Notes: generated by a model from the sequence alone, not told the origin. 45,827 nucleotides of DNA from CAG-103 sp048217285 (GCA_048217285.1 DBFWVW010000028.1:1-45827), one strand, 5' to 3'; numbered from the stretch's first letter, positions 23,300 through 31,991 are shown. A program made the numbers and translations.

Positions 23300-25393
23300 T
23301 CATTCCACGCCCCGATAATACAGCCCGCGGGTCAGCCCATTCGGGCGGTAATCCGTCAGGCCCAGATAGCTCTGCGTGACCGCGACGCACTCATGCGGCG
23401 TCTCGGTCGTGAACATGAGGCGCACGCCCCAGAGCCCCGCCGTTTCGTAGTCCTCGTGCTTATCGGCGAGGTAGAGCTTGTGCGCATTGAAGATCTGGTT
23501 GCGGTGGCCAAACGCCGGCAGCACCGGGAACAGCGCCCCGCGCCGGTCGGCCAGATGGTTGGGCACCTTGCAGTTGCAGCGGCCCGCGCTGTTGCGGATG
23601 ATGCACTGCTCGGTGATCATGCACGGCAGGCGGCCATAGACGATCATCTCCGTGTCGATGCTCTTGGCCAGATCGCGGATCTGCGCCACGCGCAGCTCAA
23701 ACGACGCCGTCGCGCTCACGAGACCGGCCTGCTGCAGCACCTCCTCCGTGAAGGAGTTAAAGACATTCAGCCCGAAGTCGCCGCGCACGCGCATCCCTGC
23801 GCGGCGGGCAAAGAAGATGTGGCCCATGTTGCCGGCGAGCACTTCCTGCACGCCGTTTTCGGCGGCGCGGGCAAGCATGGCGTGCATATCCTCCGCCTGA
23901 TCGTCCGTAATGACGCGCGGCAGCACCGCTACGACCTGCACTCCCTGCTCCAGAAACGGAGCGAGGCGCGGGAAATCGCTGTCCAGAATCTCGACCGGCA
24001 CGTACACATACGCCGGGCGCAGCTCGGCCAGCTCCTGCGTGAGCTGCTCAGCCTGATGCACCTGCACGATGAGCACGGGGTCGGCAAAATAGCGCTTGCC
24101 CTCCGGCCGCAGCGGCAGCGGCAGGCTCCGCCGCTCGGGCAGGGCCGCGCGCTCTTCCTTCAGGCCGGTGATGAGCCGGCGGCGCAGGTCATTGACGGCG
24201 GCAGCCGGAAGATAGAGGCCCGGGTCAATGCGGCTCTCGGTGCCGGTGGAATAATAGGGCGTGCCGCCCGTTTTGGCAAACTGGTCGGCAAGGCTCTGCT
24301 CTGTCAGCTGCGCGCGCTGCGCGGGCTCCGGCACGGGGCCGGTGAGCACGGCGCGGTGCCCCTCCTCGTCCATAACGGCGGCCATGACCGGTTCGCCGGA
24401 GCACACCTTGGCATAAAACTTCACAGGCACACGGCGGCGCTCCCCGTCACCATACGCTTTGCGCGCGGCATTGAACAGCTTTTCGGCCTCGCGGTCCGGC
24501 TCGGCCGCGCGGGTGCCGAGCATATCCGGCCCCTTTTTGCCGAGCAGGTAGCCCTGCGTGAAGCCCTGACGCGAGAACGCCAGCGCGAGCCGGTCGTTTT
24601 CCTCCGGCGTGGGTACGCGGTGCTCATGGATGCAGCGGGCGTACACGTCCGTGACCACGGCGACGTACTCCGGCCGCTTCATGCGGCCCTCGATCTTCAC
24701 GCAGGCAACGCCCGCGTCCTCGAGCTGCTGCAGATAGCCGGCCAGGCAGTTATCGCGCAGGCTCAGCGGATACTCGTCCATGCGGCCGCCCATGCTGTAC
24801 TGCATGCGGCACGGCTGCGCGCACGCGCCGCGGTTGCCGCTGCGGCGGCCGATGAGCGCGCTCATATAGCACTGGCCCGAATAGCAGAAGCACAGCGCTC
24901 CGTGCACGAACACTTCCGTTTCAATGCTCGCGTGCTGCGAGATGAAGCGGATCTGCTCGAGCGAGAGCTCGCGCGCGAGCACGGCGCGGGTGATGCCCAT
25001 CTCGGCCGCAGCCTCGACCCCGGCGAGATTGTGGATGCTCATCTGCGTGCTGGCGTGCAGCGGAATGTCCGGCAGGGCGGCGCGCAGGACGCGCGCGAGA
25101 CCCAGATCCTGCACAAGGATCGCGTCCGCTCCGGCGTCCGACGCCTGCTGCGCGAGCGCGGCGGCAGCGTCCATCTCGCGGTCGCCCACGAGGGTGTTGA
25201 GCGTGACGTAGACCTTGCAGCCGCGGATGTGGCAGTAGCGCACCGCTTTTGCAAACGACTCCCGTGTGAAATTATCGGCGCTCCGGCGCGCGTTGAACCC
25301 GTCGCCAAAGCCCATATACACCGCGTCCGCCCCGTTTTGCACCGCCGCAATGACGGCATCGAGGTTGCCCGCAGGCGCCAGCAATTCCAGCAT
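23300..25393 (-). CDS. U32 family protein with DUF3656 region (RlhA-like)
   Basis: This 697-residue protein starts MLELLAPAGNLDAVIAAVQNG, the U32 N-terminal signature. The U32 core has YSGQCYMSALIGRRSGNRG followed by CAQPCRMQY, where several Cys residues suggest an Fe-S site (about 160-190). A middle region (about 370-480) corresponds to the DUF3656/collagenase-like insert, and a second U32-like part follows. Long U32 proteins of this kind include E. coli RlhA, needed for hydroxylation of a 23S rRNA cytidine. The rRNA role here is inference from domain layout. The ATG follows AGGAG by seven bases. It is the first gene of the long minus-strand block. Confidence 0.85.
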   Translation of the reverse strand: MLELLAPAGNLDAVIAAVQNGADAVYMGFGDGFNARRSADNFTRESFAKAVRYCHIRGCKVYVTLNTLVGDREMDAAAALAQQASDAGADAILVQDLGLARVLRAALPDIPLHASTQMSIHNLAGVEAAAEMGITRAVLARELSLEQIRFISQHASIETEVFVHGALCFCYSGQCYMSALIGRRSGNRGACAQPCRMQYSMGGRMDEYPLSLRDNCLAGYLQQLEDAGVACVKIEGRMKRPEYVAVVTDVYARCIHEHRVPTPEENDRLALAFSRQGFTQGYLLGKKGPDMLGTRAAEPDREAEKLFNAARKAYGDGERRRVPVKFYAKVCSGEPVMAAVMDEEGHRAVLTGPVPEPAQRAQLTEQSLADQFAKTGGTPYYSTGTESRIDPGLYLPAAAVNDLRRRLITGLKEERAALPERRSLPLPLRPEGKRYFADPVLIVQVHQAEQLTQELAELRPAYVYVPVEILDSDFPRLAPFLEQGVQVVAVLPRVITDDQAEDMHAMLARAAENGVQEVLAGNMGHIFFARRAGMRVRGDFGLNVFNSFTEEVLQQAGLVSATASFELRVAQIRDLAKSIDTEMIVYGRLPCMITEQCIIRNSAGRCNCKVPNHLADRRGALFPVLPAFGHRNQIFNAHKLYLADKHEDYETAGLWGVRLMFTTETPHECVAVTQSYLGLTDYRPNGLTRGLYYRGVE

Positions 25394-25426
25394 AGACCCA
25401 CTCCTAGTTATAGTCATACATATCGC

Positions 25427-25456
25427 ATTATAACACAGGCGCTGCTCTTGCTACAA
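25427..25456 (-). promoter_or_regulatory. Promoter of the U32-maf-mreCD block
   Basis: On the minus strand TTGTAG (25456-25451) and TATAAT (25432-25427) are 18 bases apart, with TG in the extended -10 position. The U32 start lies 33 bases downstream. Its -35 box overlaps the -35 box of the divergent dnaD promoter. Confidence 0.75.
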
Positions 25457-25476
25457 GTCAATTTTCATGCTATAAT
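25448..25476 (+). promoter_or_regulatory. Promoter of the DnaD operon
   Basis: TTGCTA (25448-25453) and TATAAT (25471-25476) are 17 bases apart. TG in the extended position makes this a strong predicted promoter. The start codon of the dnaD-like gene is 42 bases downstream. Confidence 0.78.
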
Positions 25477-25518
25477 GTGAATCTATCATGAATTTCTATC
25501 GACCCGAGGGGTAATTGC

Positions 25519-26517
25519 ATGGATCAAGCCGAATTTACGCTGTCGCGGCCGGTTTGCCTGTCGCTGCCGATTGAGGAAGCGGACAAGCTGCTGCGGGAAA
25601 AAGACGGGCGCTGTGCCCTGGTATATCTCGCGCTGCTGCGCGCCGGCGGAAAGCCGTTTCCCGCCGAGCACATCGGCCTGACGGAGCGCGAACTGCGCCA
25701 GACGATGGAGCGGCTGTGCGCGCTCGGGCTCGTCTCCGCCGCCGGGAAGGCGGCGCCCGCTCCGGCCGGCCGCACGGCATCCGCCGCCGCGGACAAGCCG
25801 GGCACGGCCGAGCCGAAGCTCGTGCCCGCGGCCGAACTGCCGCAGTATACGGCCGAGGACATCGCCAGCCGTATGCTCAGTGACGAGCCCATGCAGACCG
25901 TACGCCGCGAGGCCGAGCAGCTCTACGGCCGCAAGCTCACAACGCCCGAAATGAATATGCTGCTCGGCCTGCGCGACTATCTGGGCCTCCCGGCCGACGT
26001 GCTCATGGAGCTGATCCATTACGTATTTCAGGAATACCGCGCCGAGCGCGGCCACGCCGGCACGCCGACGATGCGCCGGATCGAAAAGGAGGCCTACGCG
26101 TGGGCCGATCAGGAGATCCACACGACGGCGCAGGCGGAGGAATTTTTGCAGCGGCGTCAGGCAAAGCGCGACCTTGCGCAGCAGGTGCTGCAGGTGCTGC
26201 AGATCTGTGACCGCGCGCCGAGCCGCACCGAACGCGGCTACATCACGAGCTGGCTGGACATGGGCTTCGGCACGGAGGCGATCGCCGAGGCCTACGACCG
26301 CACGGTCGTGGCGACCGGGGCGCGCAAATGGGCGTACCTCAACCGCATCCTCATGAGCTGGCACGAAAAGGGGCTGCACACGCCCGAGGAGATCGAGACC
26401 GGCGACCCACGCGCGGCGGGCAAACGCCGTGCGAACACCGCCGCACCGGCGGCCGAGCGCGACGATCTCGACCGCGTGGAACAGCTGCTCCGCAAGATGG
26501 AGCAGACCAACACCTAA
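25519..26517 (+). CDS. DnaD-domain replication protein
   Basis: This 332-residue protein has an N-terminal winged-helix-like part (about 1-75). A low-complexity Ala/Pro linker (about 77-105) follows. One DnaD/DnaB2 domain covers about 112-190 (PQYTAEDIASRML, then LTTPEMNMLLGLRDY) and a second covers about 200-290. The second ends in the conserved motif GARKWAYLNRILMSW, a variant of YxxxIxxxW. DnaD-type proteins help load the replicative helicase at oriC or at restart sites. The ATG follows GAGGGG. It lies 12 bases before a DnaI/DnaC-like loader gene, which supports the role. Confidence 0.9.
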   Translation: MDQAEFTLSRPVCLSLPIEEADKLLREKDGRCALVYLALLRAGGKPFPAEHIGLTERELRQTMERLCALGLVSAAGKAAPAPAGRTASAAADKPGTAEPKLVPAAELPQYTAEDIASRMLSDEPMQTVRREAEQLYGRKLTTPEMNMLLGLRDYLGLPADVLMELIHYVFQEYRAERGHAGTPTMRRIEKEAYAWADQEIHTTAQAEEFLQRRQAKRDLAQQVLQVLQICDRAPSRTERGYITSWLDMGFGTEAIAEAYDRTVVATGARKWAYLNRILMSWHEKGLHTPEEIETGDPRAAGKRRANTAAPAAERDDLDRVEQLLRKMEQTNT

Positions 26518-26529
26518 GGAGGGACCGGC

Positions 26530-27510
26530 ATGGCCCGCAATGGGATCTATCTGGCGCGCGCCCGCGAGCAGATCGCGCAGCAGCGCGCGGAAAATGAGCG
26601 CGAGCACCGCCGCCGCGTGGACGACGCCTACCGCCGCGTGCCCGGCCTGCGCACGCTCGACCAGACGCTGCAGCAGCAGATGATCACGCTCGTCGGCCTG
26701 ACGATGCGCCACGGCAGCGACCCGACGGACGAGCTGCGCGCGCTCGAGCGCGCGAACCTCGACACGCAGGCGCAGCGCGCCGAGCTGCTGACGGCTTACC
26801 ACCTGCCGGTGAATTATACCGACGACATTTACACCTGCCCCCGCTGCCATGACACGGGCTATGTGCACGGGCAGCCGTGCGACTGTCTGCTGCGGCGCTA
26901 CAACGCCGAGCTCACGCGCGACCTCAGCCGCCTGCTCCAAAACAGCGACGAATCGTTTGAGCACTTTGACCTGACGCTCTATGACGAGAGCGCGTGGCCG
27001 AAGATGGAGCGCGTGTTTCAGGTCTGCCGCACGTTTGCGCAGACGTTCCGCCCCGGCACGATGAACCTGCTGCTGCAGGGCGGCACGGGGCTGGGCAAGA
27101 CGTACCTGTCGGCGTGCATCGCGCGTGTCGTCGCGGGCGCGGGCTACGCCGTCGCCTACGAGACGGCCGCCACCGCGCTCGACGCGTTCGAGTGCGCAAA
27201 GTTCCAGCGCAGCAGCGCCGACGGCGAGGCCGCCGCACAGCGCGTGGAGCAGTATCTCGGCTGCGACCTGATGATCCTCGACGATCTCGGCACCGAGATG
27301 ATCACGGCCTACTCCACAAGTGCGCTCTACACGCTCATCAACACGCGCCTGACGCGCAAAAAGGCCACCATCATCAGCACGAACTGCTCCAATGAGGAGC
27401 TGCAGAAAAAATACACGCCGCAGATCCTGTCGCGCATCGAGGGCGAATATCAGACGCTCCCGTTCGTGGGACGGGACATCCGGCAGATCAAAAAGGAGCG
27501 CGAAGCATGA
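26530..27510 (+). CDS. DnaI/DnaC-like helicase loader ATPase
   Basis: This 326-residue AAA+ protein has an N-terminal helical part and a four-cysteine zinc module at residues 103-119 (CPRC, then CDC). Walker A is GGTGLGKT at 184-191 and Walker B is LMILDDLGTE near 247-256. The C-terminal region has TIISTNCSNEELQKKY and a sensor Arg. These match DnaI/DnaC-type loaders of the replicative helicase. The zinc module resembles the helicase-binding domain of DnaI. The neighbour DnaD supports this over a transposon IstB role. Its stop overlaps the DUF2804 gene (ATGA). Confidence 0.9.
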   Translation: MARNGIYLARAREQIAQQRAENEREHRRRVDDAYRRVPGLRTLDQTLQQQMITLVGLTMRHGSDPTDELRALERANLDTQAQRAELLTAYHLPVNYTDDIYTCPRCHDTGYVHGQPCDCLLRRYNAELTRDLSRLLQNSDESFEHFDLTLYDESAWPKMERVFQVCRTFAQTFRPGTMNLLLQGGTGLGKTYLSACIARVVAGAGYAVAYETAATALDAFECAKFQRSSADGEAAAQRVEQYLGCDLMILDDLGTEMITAYSTSALYTLINTRLTRKKATIISTNCSNEELQKKYTPQILSRIEGEYQTLPFVGRDIRQIKKEREA

Positions 27511-28550
27511 ATCAGCATGAGATCACCGAGCGCCGCACCCTGCTCGACGCGAGCGGCAACCTGACCGAGCCCGGCTACGCGAAGGCCCTGCTGCCTGTCT
27601 ACCGCCGCAGCGACATTCAGGCGAACAAACTGCGCATCAAGGAATGGGACTACTACTGCATCAACAACGGCCACTTTGCTCTGGCGCTGACCATCGCGGA
27701 CAACAGCTACATGGGGCTCGACTCCATCTCCCTGCTCAACCTCGACGAGGGGTGGGAGATCACGAAAAGCCCGATGAAGGCCTTCACCAACGGCAAGGTC
27801 GGCCTGCCCGAGAGCAGCGAGACCGGCGACGTGGGCAGCTCCGGCCGGAACTACAGCATCCTGTTCAAAAACGAGGGCGACAAGCGTGTGCTCATCGCAC
27901 AGATGAAAAACTTCGGCCCCGAGGGCTCGCTGTACGCGAAGGTGACGCTCACGGACATCCCGGCTGAGTCCGTGGTCATTGCCACGCCCTTTGACAAGGA
28001 CAAGCACTTCTACTACAATCAGAAGATCAACTGTATGCGCGCCGAGGGTACCGTGACCTACGGCTACCACAACCGCACCTACACCTTCGACCCAGCGGAC
28101 AGCTTTGCCGTGCTCGACTGGGGCCGCGGCGTGTGGACGTACAAAAACACGTGGTACTGGGGCAGCGCCTCCGGTCTCGTGGACGGGGAGCGGTTCGGCT
28201 TCAACATCGGCTACGGCTTCGGCAATACGAGCGCCGCGAGCGAGAATATGCTCTTTTACAAGGGCCGGGCGCACAAGCTCAGCCAGGTGACCTTCCACAT
28301 CCCGGGCGACGGCGGAAAAGGCACGCCGGATTATCTGCAGCCCTGGACCTTCACGAGCGACGACGGCCGCTTTGAGATGGATTACACGCCCGTGCTCGAC
28401 CGCGCGATCCGCTCGGATGTGGGGCTCATCAAATCCGACCAGCACCAGGTATTCGGCATTTTCAACGGCCGCGCCGTGCTCGACGACGGCACGGTGCTGG
28501 ACGTCAAAGACCTCCCCGGCTTCGCCGAGAAGGTCATCAACAAATGGTGA
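27507..28550 (+). CDS. DUF2804 family protein
   Basis: This 347-residue protein is rich in aromatic residues. It has the DUF2804 pattern: RIKEWDYYCINNG near residue 43, FDKDKHFYYNQKINCMRAEG near 160, then DWGRGVWTYKNTWYWGSASG near 205. The predicted fold is all-beta and resembles tocopherol-cyclase-like proteins. The function is unknown. It lacks a signal peptide. It is translationally coupled to the helicase loader by a four-base overlap, which is odd because DUF2804 has no known replication role. A strong terminator follows. Confidence 0.85.
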   Translation: MNQHEITERRTLLDASGNLTEPGYAKALLPVYRRSDIQANKLRIKEWDYYCINNGHFALALTIADNSYMGLDSISLLNLDEGWEITKSPMKAFTNGKVGLPESSETGDVGSSGRNYSILFKNEGDKRVLIAQMKNFGPEGSLYAKVTLTDIPAESVVIATPFDKDKHFYYNQKINCMRAEGTVTYGYHNRTYTFDPADSFAVLDWGRGVWTYKNTWYWGSASGLVDGERFGFNIGYGFGNTSAASENMLFYKGRAHKLSQVTFHIPGDGGKGTPDYLQPWTFTSDDGRFEMDYTPVLDRAIRSDVGLIKSDQHQVFGIFNGRAVLDDGTVLDVKDLPGFAEKVINKW

Positions 28551-28560
28551 AATGACAGCA

Positions 28561-28593
28561 AAAACCGCTCTGCGAAATGCAGAGCGGTTTTTT
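28561..28593. terminator. Bidirectional terminator between the DUF2804 gene and mrp
   Basis: A 13-bp stem AAAACCGCTCTGC / GCAGAGCGGTTTT with a GAAAT loop is flanked by A and T tracts. Confidence 0.93.
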
Positions 28594-28603
28594 CATACGC
28601 AGA

Positions 28604-29458
28604 TTACTTGCCTTCAATGGCGTCGGCGAGGGAGCTGAGCCAGTCGCCCTGCACGTCCTCGATCCGGCCGGCGTCACACGCCGCCGCAATGGCGGGGTCG
28701 ATGGGCAGCTTGGCCGTGTTGGGGATGCCGTGCTTGGCGGCAATGGCCTCAATGTGGCTCTCGCCGAAGATGGCGTGCTGCTTGCCGCAGTCCGGGCAGG
28801 TGTAGTAGGCCATGTTCTCGACGATGCCGAGCACGGGCACATGCATCATGTCGGCCATGTTGACGGCCTTGTCCACGATCATGCCGACGAGCTCCTGCGG
28901 AGACGTGACGACGACCACGCCCGCCACAGGCAGGGACTGGAACACCGTCAGCGGCACATCGCCCGTTCCGGGAGGCATATCGACGAACATATAGTTCACG
29001 TTGTCCCACTGGACGTCGGTCCAGAACTGGATCACGGCACCGGCGATGACCGGGCCGCGCCAGACGACGGGGTCGGTCTCGTTCGGGAGCAGGAGGTTGA
29101 TGGACATGATCTCGATGCCGGTGCGGGTGCGGTTGGCATACAGGAAGTCCTCGCCGCCCATGGCGCCGCCGTGGACGCCGAAGGCCTGCGGGATCGAGGG
29201 GCCCGTGATATCGGCATCGAGCACGGCCGCCTGATGGCCGCGGCGCTGCATCTCGCAGGCGAGCAGGCTCGTCACGAGGCTCTTGCCGACGCCGCCCTTA
29301 CCGGACACGACCGCGATGACTTTATCGACGCGGGAACCGGGGCGCAGCGGCTGCTGCATGGATTCCGCCTCGTGCTCGTGGGCGCAGGCTTCACCGCAGG
29401 TCGAGCAGTCGTGCGTGCAGTTTTCCGGTGCTTCGGTGTGGGTGTGATTGTCACTCAT
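28604..29458 (-). CDS. mrp: Mrp/NBP35-type Fe-S cluster carrier ATPase
   Basis: This 284-residue P-loop protein delivers or scaffolds Fe-S clusters. The deviant Walker A GKGGVGKS is near residues 55-62. VDMPPGTGD carries the switch Asp, and the C-terminal CPDC motif (YYTCPDCGKQ) is the expected cluster ligand. The N-terminus has a C-x3-C-x2-C-x3-C set (Cys14, 18, 21, 25) plus several His residues, suggesting a second metal or cluster site as in NBP35. The ATG at 29458 is chosen because GGAGG lies about 11 bases upstream; the ATG at 29476 lies inside that ribosome site. Confidence 0.92.
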   Translation of the reverse strand: MSDNHTHTEAPENCTHDCSTCGEACAHEHEAESMQQPLRPGSRVDKVIAVVSGKGGVGKSLVTSLLACEMQRRGHQAAVLDADITGPSIPQAFGVHGGAMGGEDFLYANRTRTGIEIMSINLLLPNETDPVVWRGPVIAGAVIQFWTDVQWDNVNYMFVDMPPGTGDVPLTVFQSLPVAGVVVVTSPQELVGMIVDKAVNMADMMHVPVLGIVENMAYYTCPDCGKQHAIFGESHIEAIAAKHGIPNTAKLPIDPAIAAACDAGRIEDVQGDWLSSLADAIEGK

Positions 29459-29495
29459 GATTGTGGATTCCTCCATTCAACAGTATGTTGGCTTT

Positions 29496-29523
29496 ATTAT
29501 ACCCCGAAAGTGCAGGAAGTCAA
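29496..29523 (-). promoter_or_regulatory. Promoter of mrp
   Basis: On the minus strand TTGACT (29523-29518) and TATAAT (29501-29496) are 16 bases apart. The -35 box overlaps the amidase stop codon. Confidence 0.72.
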
Positions 29524-30869
29524 CCGCCGTTCTCGCGCAGGAAGTCGTTGAGCTCGCACAGCACGACGCAGGCCTCGGCGCGCGTGGCATTTTCCAGCGG
29601 CGCAAAGCCCGTGTCGCGTCCGGACAGCAGACCCTTTTCATAGCAGAAGCAGACGCTGTCGAGCGCCCAGGCGGCAATGTCGGCGCGGTCGGGAATGTTG
29701 TAGGCCGTGGAGTCGGCGCCCGGCGTGGTATCCACGCCCTTCCAGGCGAGGTAGCCCGCCATGATCTGCGCCATCTCCTGACGTGTGATGTTCCGGTCCG
29801 GCTGGAACTGCCCGTCGCCCGTGCCGGAGACAATGCCCTCCGACGCGGCCCAGGCCACGCTGGGCGCGTACCACTGCGCCGCCGGAACGTCCGAGAAGCG
29901 GCTGCCGGGATACTTCGCCTCGTCCACGCCCGAGAGGCCTGCGAGCATGGTCACAAACATGGCGCGCGTGAGCGTACCGTTCGGCTGGAACAGCCCGTCA
30001 CCCGTGCCGTTGACCCAGCCGGCGTCCGCCGCGCGGTTGATGTAATCCTTCGCCCAGTGGCTGCGGCAATCCAGGAACGGCGGCTCGACATCGACCTCGC
30101 CGGGGTCCTTCTTCTCGAGCCCGTAATAGGCCGCGATGCCGCGCGCGTCCGCCTGCGCAATGGCCTGAAGCTTGGCGTCGCTCGACAAAAACTGCCGGCA
30201 GTCGCTGTCATTGCTGATAAAGCAGTGTTCCACGATCATGGACGGGACATTCTTTTCCACGCCGTAGCGGACGATGCCGTAATAATCGGCAAGCTTACCG
30301 TTGGGGTAGAGCGTATTGTCGTGCGAGCTCTCCTTGGTCAGGCCGCGGCTCGTATCAATGCCGAGACGCTGGAGCTGTGTGAGGATGTTCGTGCCGACGC
30401 CGTCGATCACCTTGGCGATCTCTGGCCGGTAATTTCCATTACTGGTCAGTATGGTGGCGCCGTATGCCGAACCGCTGGCCACAGAGTTCAGGTGCAGACT
30501 CACGAGCAGGTCGGAGTGCTTTTCCACCGCGAAGTCCACGCGCCGCTCCACCTCGGACAAAGGCGCCGTATAATACGTGCCGTAGCTGTCCGAGCGCGTC
30601 ATGTCCACATGGACATTGCGGTAGGTCTCGAGCTCCTGCTTTAAGTACAGGCCGATCTTGAGCACAAGATCCGCCTCCTGATAGCCATAGGTGCTGCTCA
30701 TTGCGCCGGGGTCGTTGCCGCCCGCGCCGTCGCCGCCGTGACCGGGGTCGAGCGTGATGTACAGCCAGTCGGCGTCTTTGCTGCCGGCCGCATTCACAGC
30801 CGCTGCCGCCGGGCACAGCAGCGCCGCCGTCAGCGTCAGGGTCAGAAATAAGGATAGGATCCGCTTCAT
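29520..30869 (-). CDS. N-acetylmuramoyl-L-alanine amidase with three SLH domains
   Basis: This 449-residue exported protein starts MKRILSLFLTLTLTAALL with a signal peptide ending near AAAVNAAG. An Amidase_3 domain (about 35-245) has zinc-site residues in LDPGHGGDG and YQEADLVLK, VSLHLNS, and the catalytic Glu in IVEHCFISN. It cleaves the MurNAc-L-Ala bond of peptidoglycan. Three S-layer-homology repeats follow (about 265-312, 325-375 and 387-440), each with a GDGxFxP-like turn except the last. They anchor the enzyme to secondary wall polymers. No good GGAGG lies close to the ATG; the nearest is about 30 bases upstream. Confidence 0.9.
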   Translation of the reverse strand: MKRILSLFLTLTLTAALLCPAAAAVNAAGSKDADWLYITLDPGHGGDGAGGNDPGAMSSTYGYQEADLVLKIGLYLKQELETYRNVHVDMTRSDSYGTYYTAPLSEVERRVDFAVEKHSDLLVSLHLNSVASGSAYGATILTSNGNYRPEIAKVIDGVGTNILTQLQRLGIDTSRGLTKESSHDNTLYPNGKLADYYGIVRYGVEKNVPSMIVEHCFISNDSDCRQFLSSDAKLQAIAQADARGIAAYYGLEKKDPGEVDVEPPFLDCRSHWAKDYINRAADAGWVNGTGDGLFQPNGTLTRAMFVTMLAGLSGVDEAKYPGSRFSDVPAAQWYAPSVAWAASEGIVSGTGDGQFQPDRNITRQEMAQIMAGYLAWKGVDTTPGADSTAYNIPDRADIAAWALDSVCFCYEKGLLSGRDTGFAPLENATRAEACVVLCELNDFLRENGG

Positions 30870-30941
30870 TGTTCGATCGGGTGCGCCGGGATGCGCGCCC
30901 GCCCTCCTTTTTGGGAATTGTGACAACTTTTGTCGAAGCTG

Positions 30942-30970
30942 ATTGTACCCTACCCCAGCCGCTTTTGCAA
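30942..30970 (-). promoter_or_regulatory. Promoter of the SLH amidase gene
   Basis: On the minus strand TTGCAA (30970-30965) and TACAAT (30947-30942) are 17 bases apart. This gives a leader of about 65 bases. Confidence 0.62.
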
Positions 30971-31015
30971 TGGTACGGTCTGCCAGCGTCGGAAATTTAA
31001 GGGGGCGCGCAGGAT

Positions 31016-31045
31016 TTGACATTTCCAGTCGGGTTGTGCTATGCT
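31016..31045 (+). promoter_or_regulatory. Promoter of the nucleotidyltransferase gene
   Basis: TTGACA (31016-31021) and TATGCT (31040-31045) are 18 bases apart, with TG in the extended position. The start codon is 34 bases later. Confidence 0.72.
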
Positions 31046-31079
31046 GTGTGATATTCTGTTACAAAATGAGGTTGCATAC

Positions 31080-31991
31080 ATGGATATGACTCTGGTAGTG
31101 ATGGCGGCCGGGCTCGGCTCGCGCTATGGCGGCGTCAAGCAGATCGAGCGTCTCGGCCCCGACGGCGAGATCCTCATGGAGTACGCGATCTACGACGCCC
31201 TGCGCGCCGGGTTTGACAGCATCGTGCTCATCATCAAGCCGTCCATGCTGCAGGATGTGCGTGCCCTCTTCGGCGACCGCATCGAGCAGCGCACCGGCAG
31301 GCGCATCGACTACGCATTCCAGACGCCGGACCGCTTTACCGCAGCGCGGCCGGAGCTGGCGCAGCGGGCAAAGCCGCTCGGCACCGTACACGCCGTGCTG
31401 TGCGCGCGCGATGTGATCCGGACACCGTTTGCCGTCATCAACGCCGATGATTTTTACGGCCGCGGTGCGCTCGACGCCGTTGCCGCCGCGCTGCCGGAGC
31501 TGGGCGGCGCGCAGGACGCCACCATGGTCGGCTACCGGCTGAAAAACACCGTCAGCCCCTTCGGCACCGTCACGCGCGGCGTGTGCGCGACGGAGGGCGG
31601 CCTGCTGCGCAAGGTGCAGGAGACGTATAAAATCCAGCTCTGCCCGGACGGTACGATCCGCGACACGTCCGGCGCGGGTGCCGGCATTGTGTTGGACCCC
31701 GAGGCCCTCGTGAGTATGAATCTGTGGGGCTATCACCCGGCGATGCTGGACGTGATAGCACAGTATTTTGATGATTTTGTGCGCGATCTTGCCCCCGGCG
31801 ATGAGAAGCGCGAGTGTCTGCTGCCCGTGATGATGGACGCGCTCACGGCGCAGGGCCGCGTGCGCACGCGTGTGCTGCAGACGGACGAGCACTGGTTCGG
31901 CCTGACGTATCAGGACGATAAGCCCGGCGTCGTTGCGGCGCTCCGCGCTCTGCACACCGACGGGACGTATCCTCCGGCGCTGTGGAAATAA
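31080..31991 (+). CDS. Sugar nucleotidyltransferase family protein
   Basis: This 303-residue protein has the NTP-transferase fold. The nucleotide-binding loop VMAAGLGSRYGGVKQ is at residues 7-21. VINADDFYG near residue 120 gives a metal-binding Asp pair, and GTVHAVLCARD precedes it. The protein resembles clostridial nucleotidyltransferases of unknown sugar specificity rather than RfbA, GalU or GlmU. The ATG at 31080 is supported by TGAGGT eight bases upstream; an ATG at 31041 lies inside the promoter. It is monocistronic between a promoter and a terminator. The sugar and nucleotide are unknown. Confidence 0.82.
   Translation: MDMTLVVMAAGLGSRYGGVKQIERLGPDGEILMEYAIYDALRAGFDSIVLIIKPSMLQDVRALFGDRIEQRTGRRIDYAFQTPDRFTAARPELAQRAKPLGTVHAVLCARDVIRTPFAVINADDFYGRGALDAVAAALPELGGAQDATMVGYRLKNTVSPFGTVTRGVCATEGGLLRKVQETYKIQLCPDGTIRDTSGAGAGIVLDPEALVSMNLWGYHPAMLDVIAQYFDDFVRDLAPGDEKRECLLPVMMDALTAQGRVRTRVLQTDEHWFGLTYQDDKPGVVAALRALHTDGTYPPALWK

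Noticed and set aside
23108..25480. A 790-codon plus-strand open frame opposite the U32 gene
   Set aside because: Shadow frame; composition is low complexity and it overlaps the divergent promoters.
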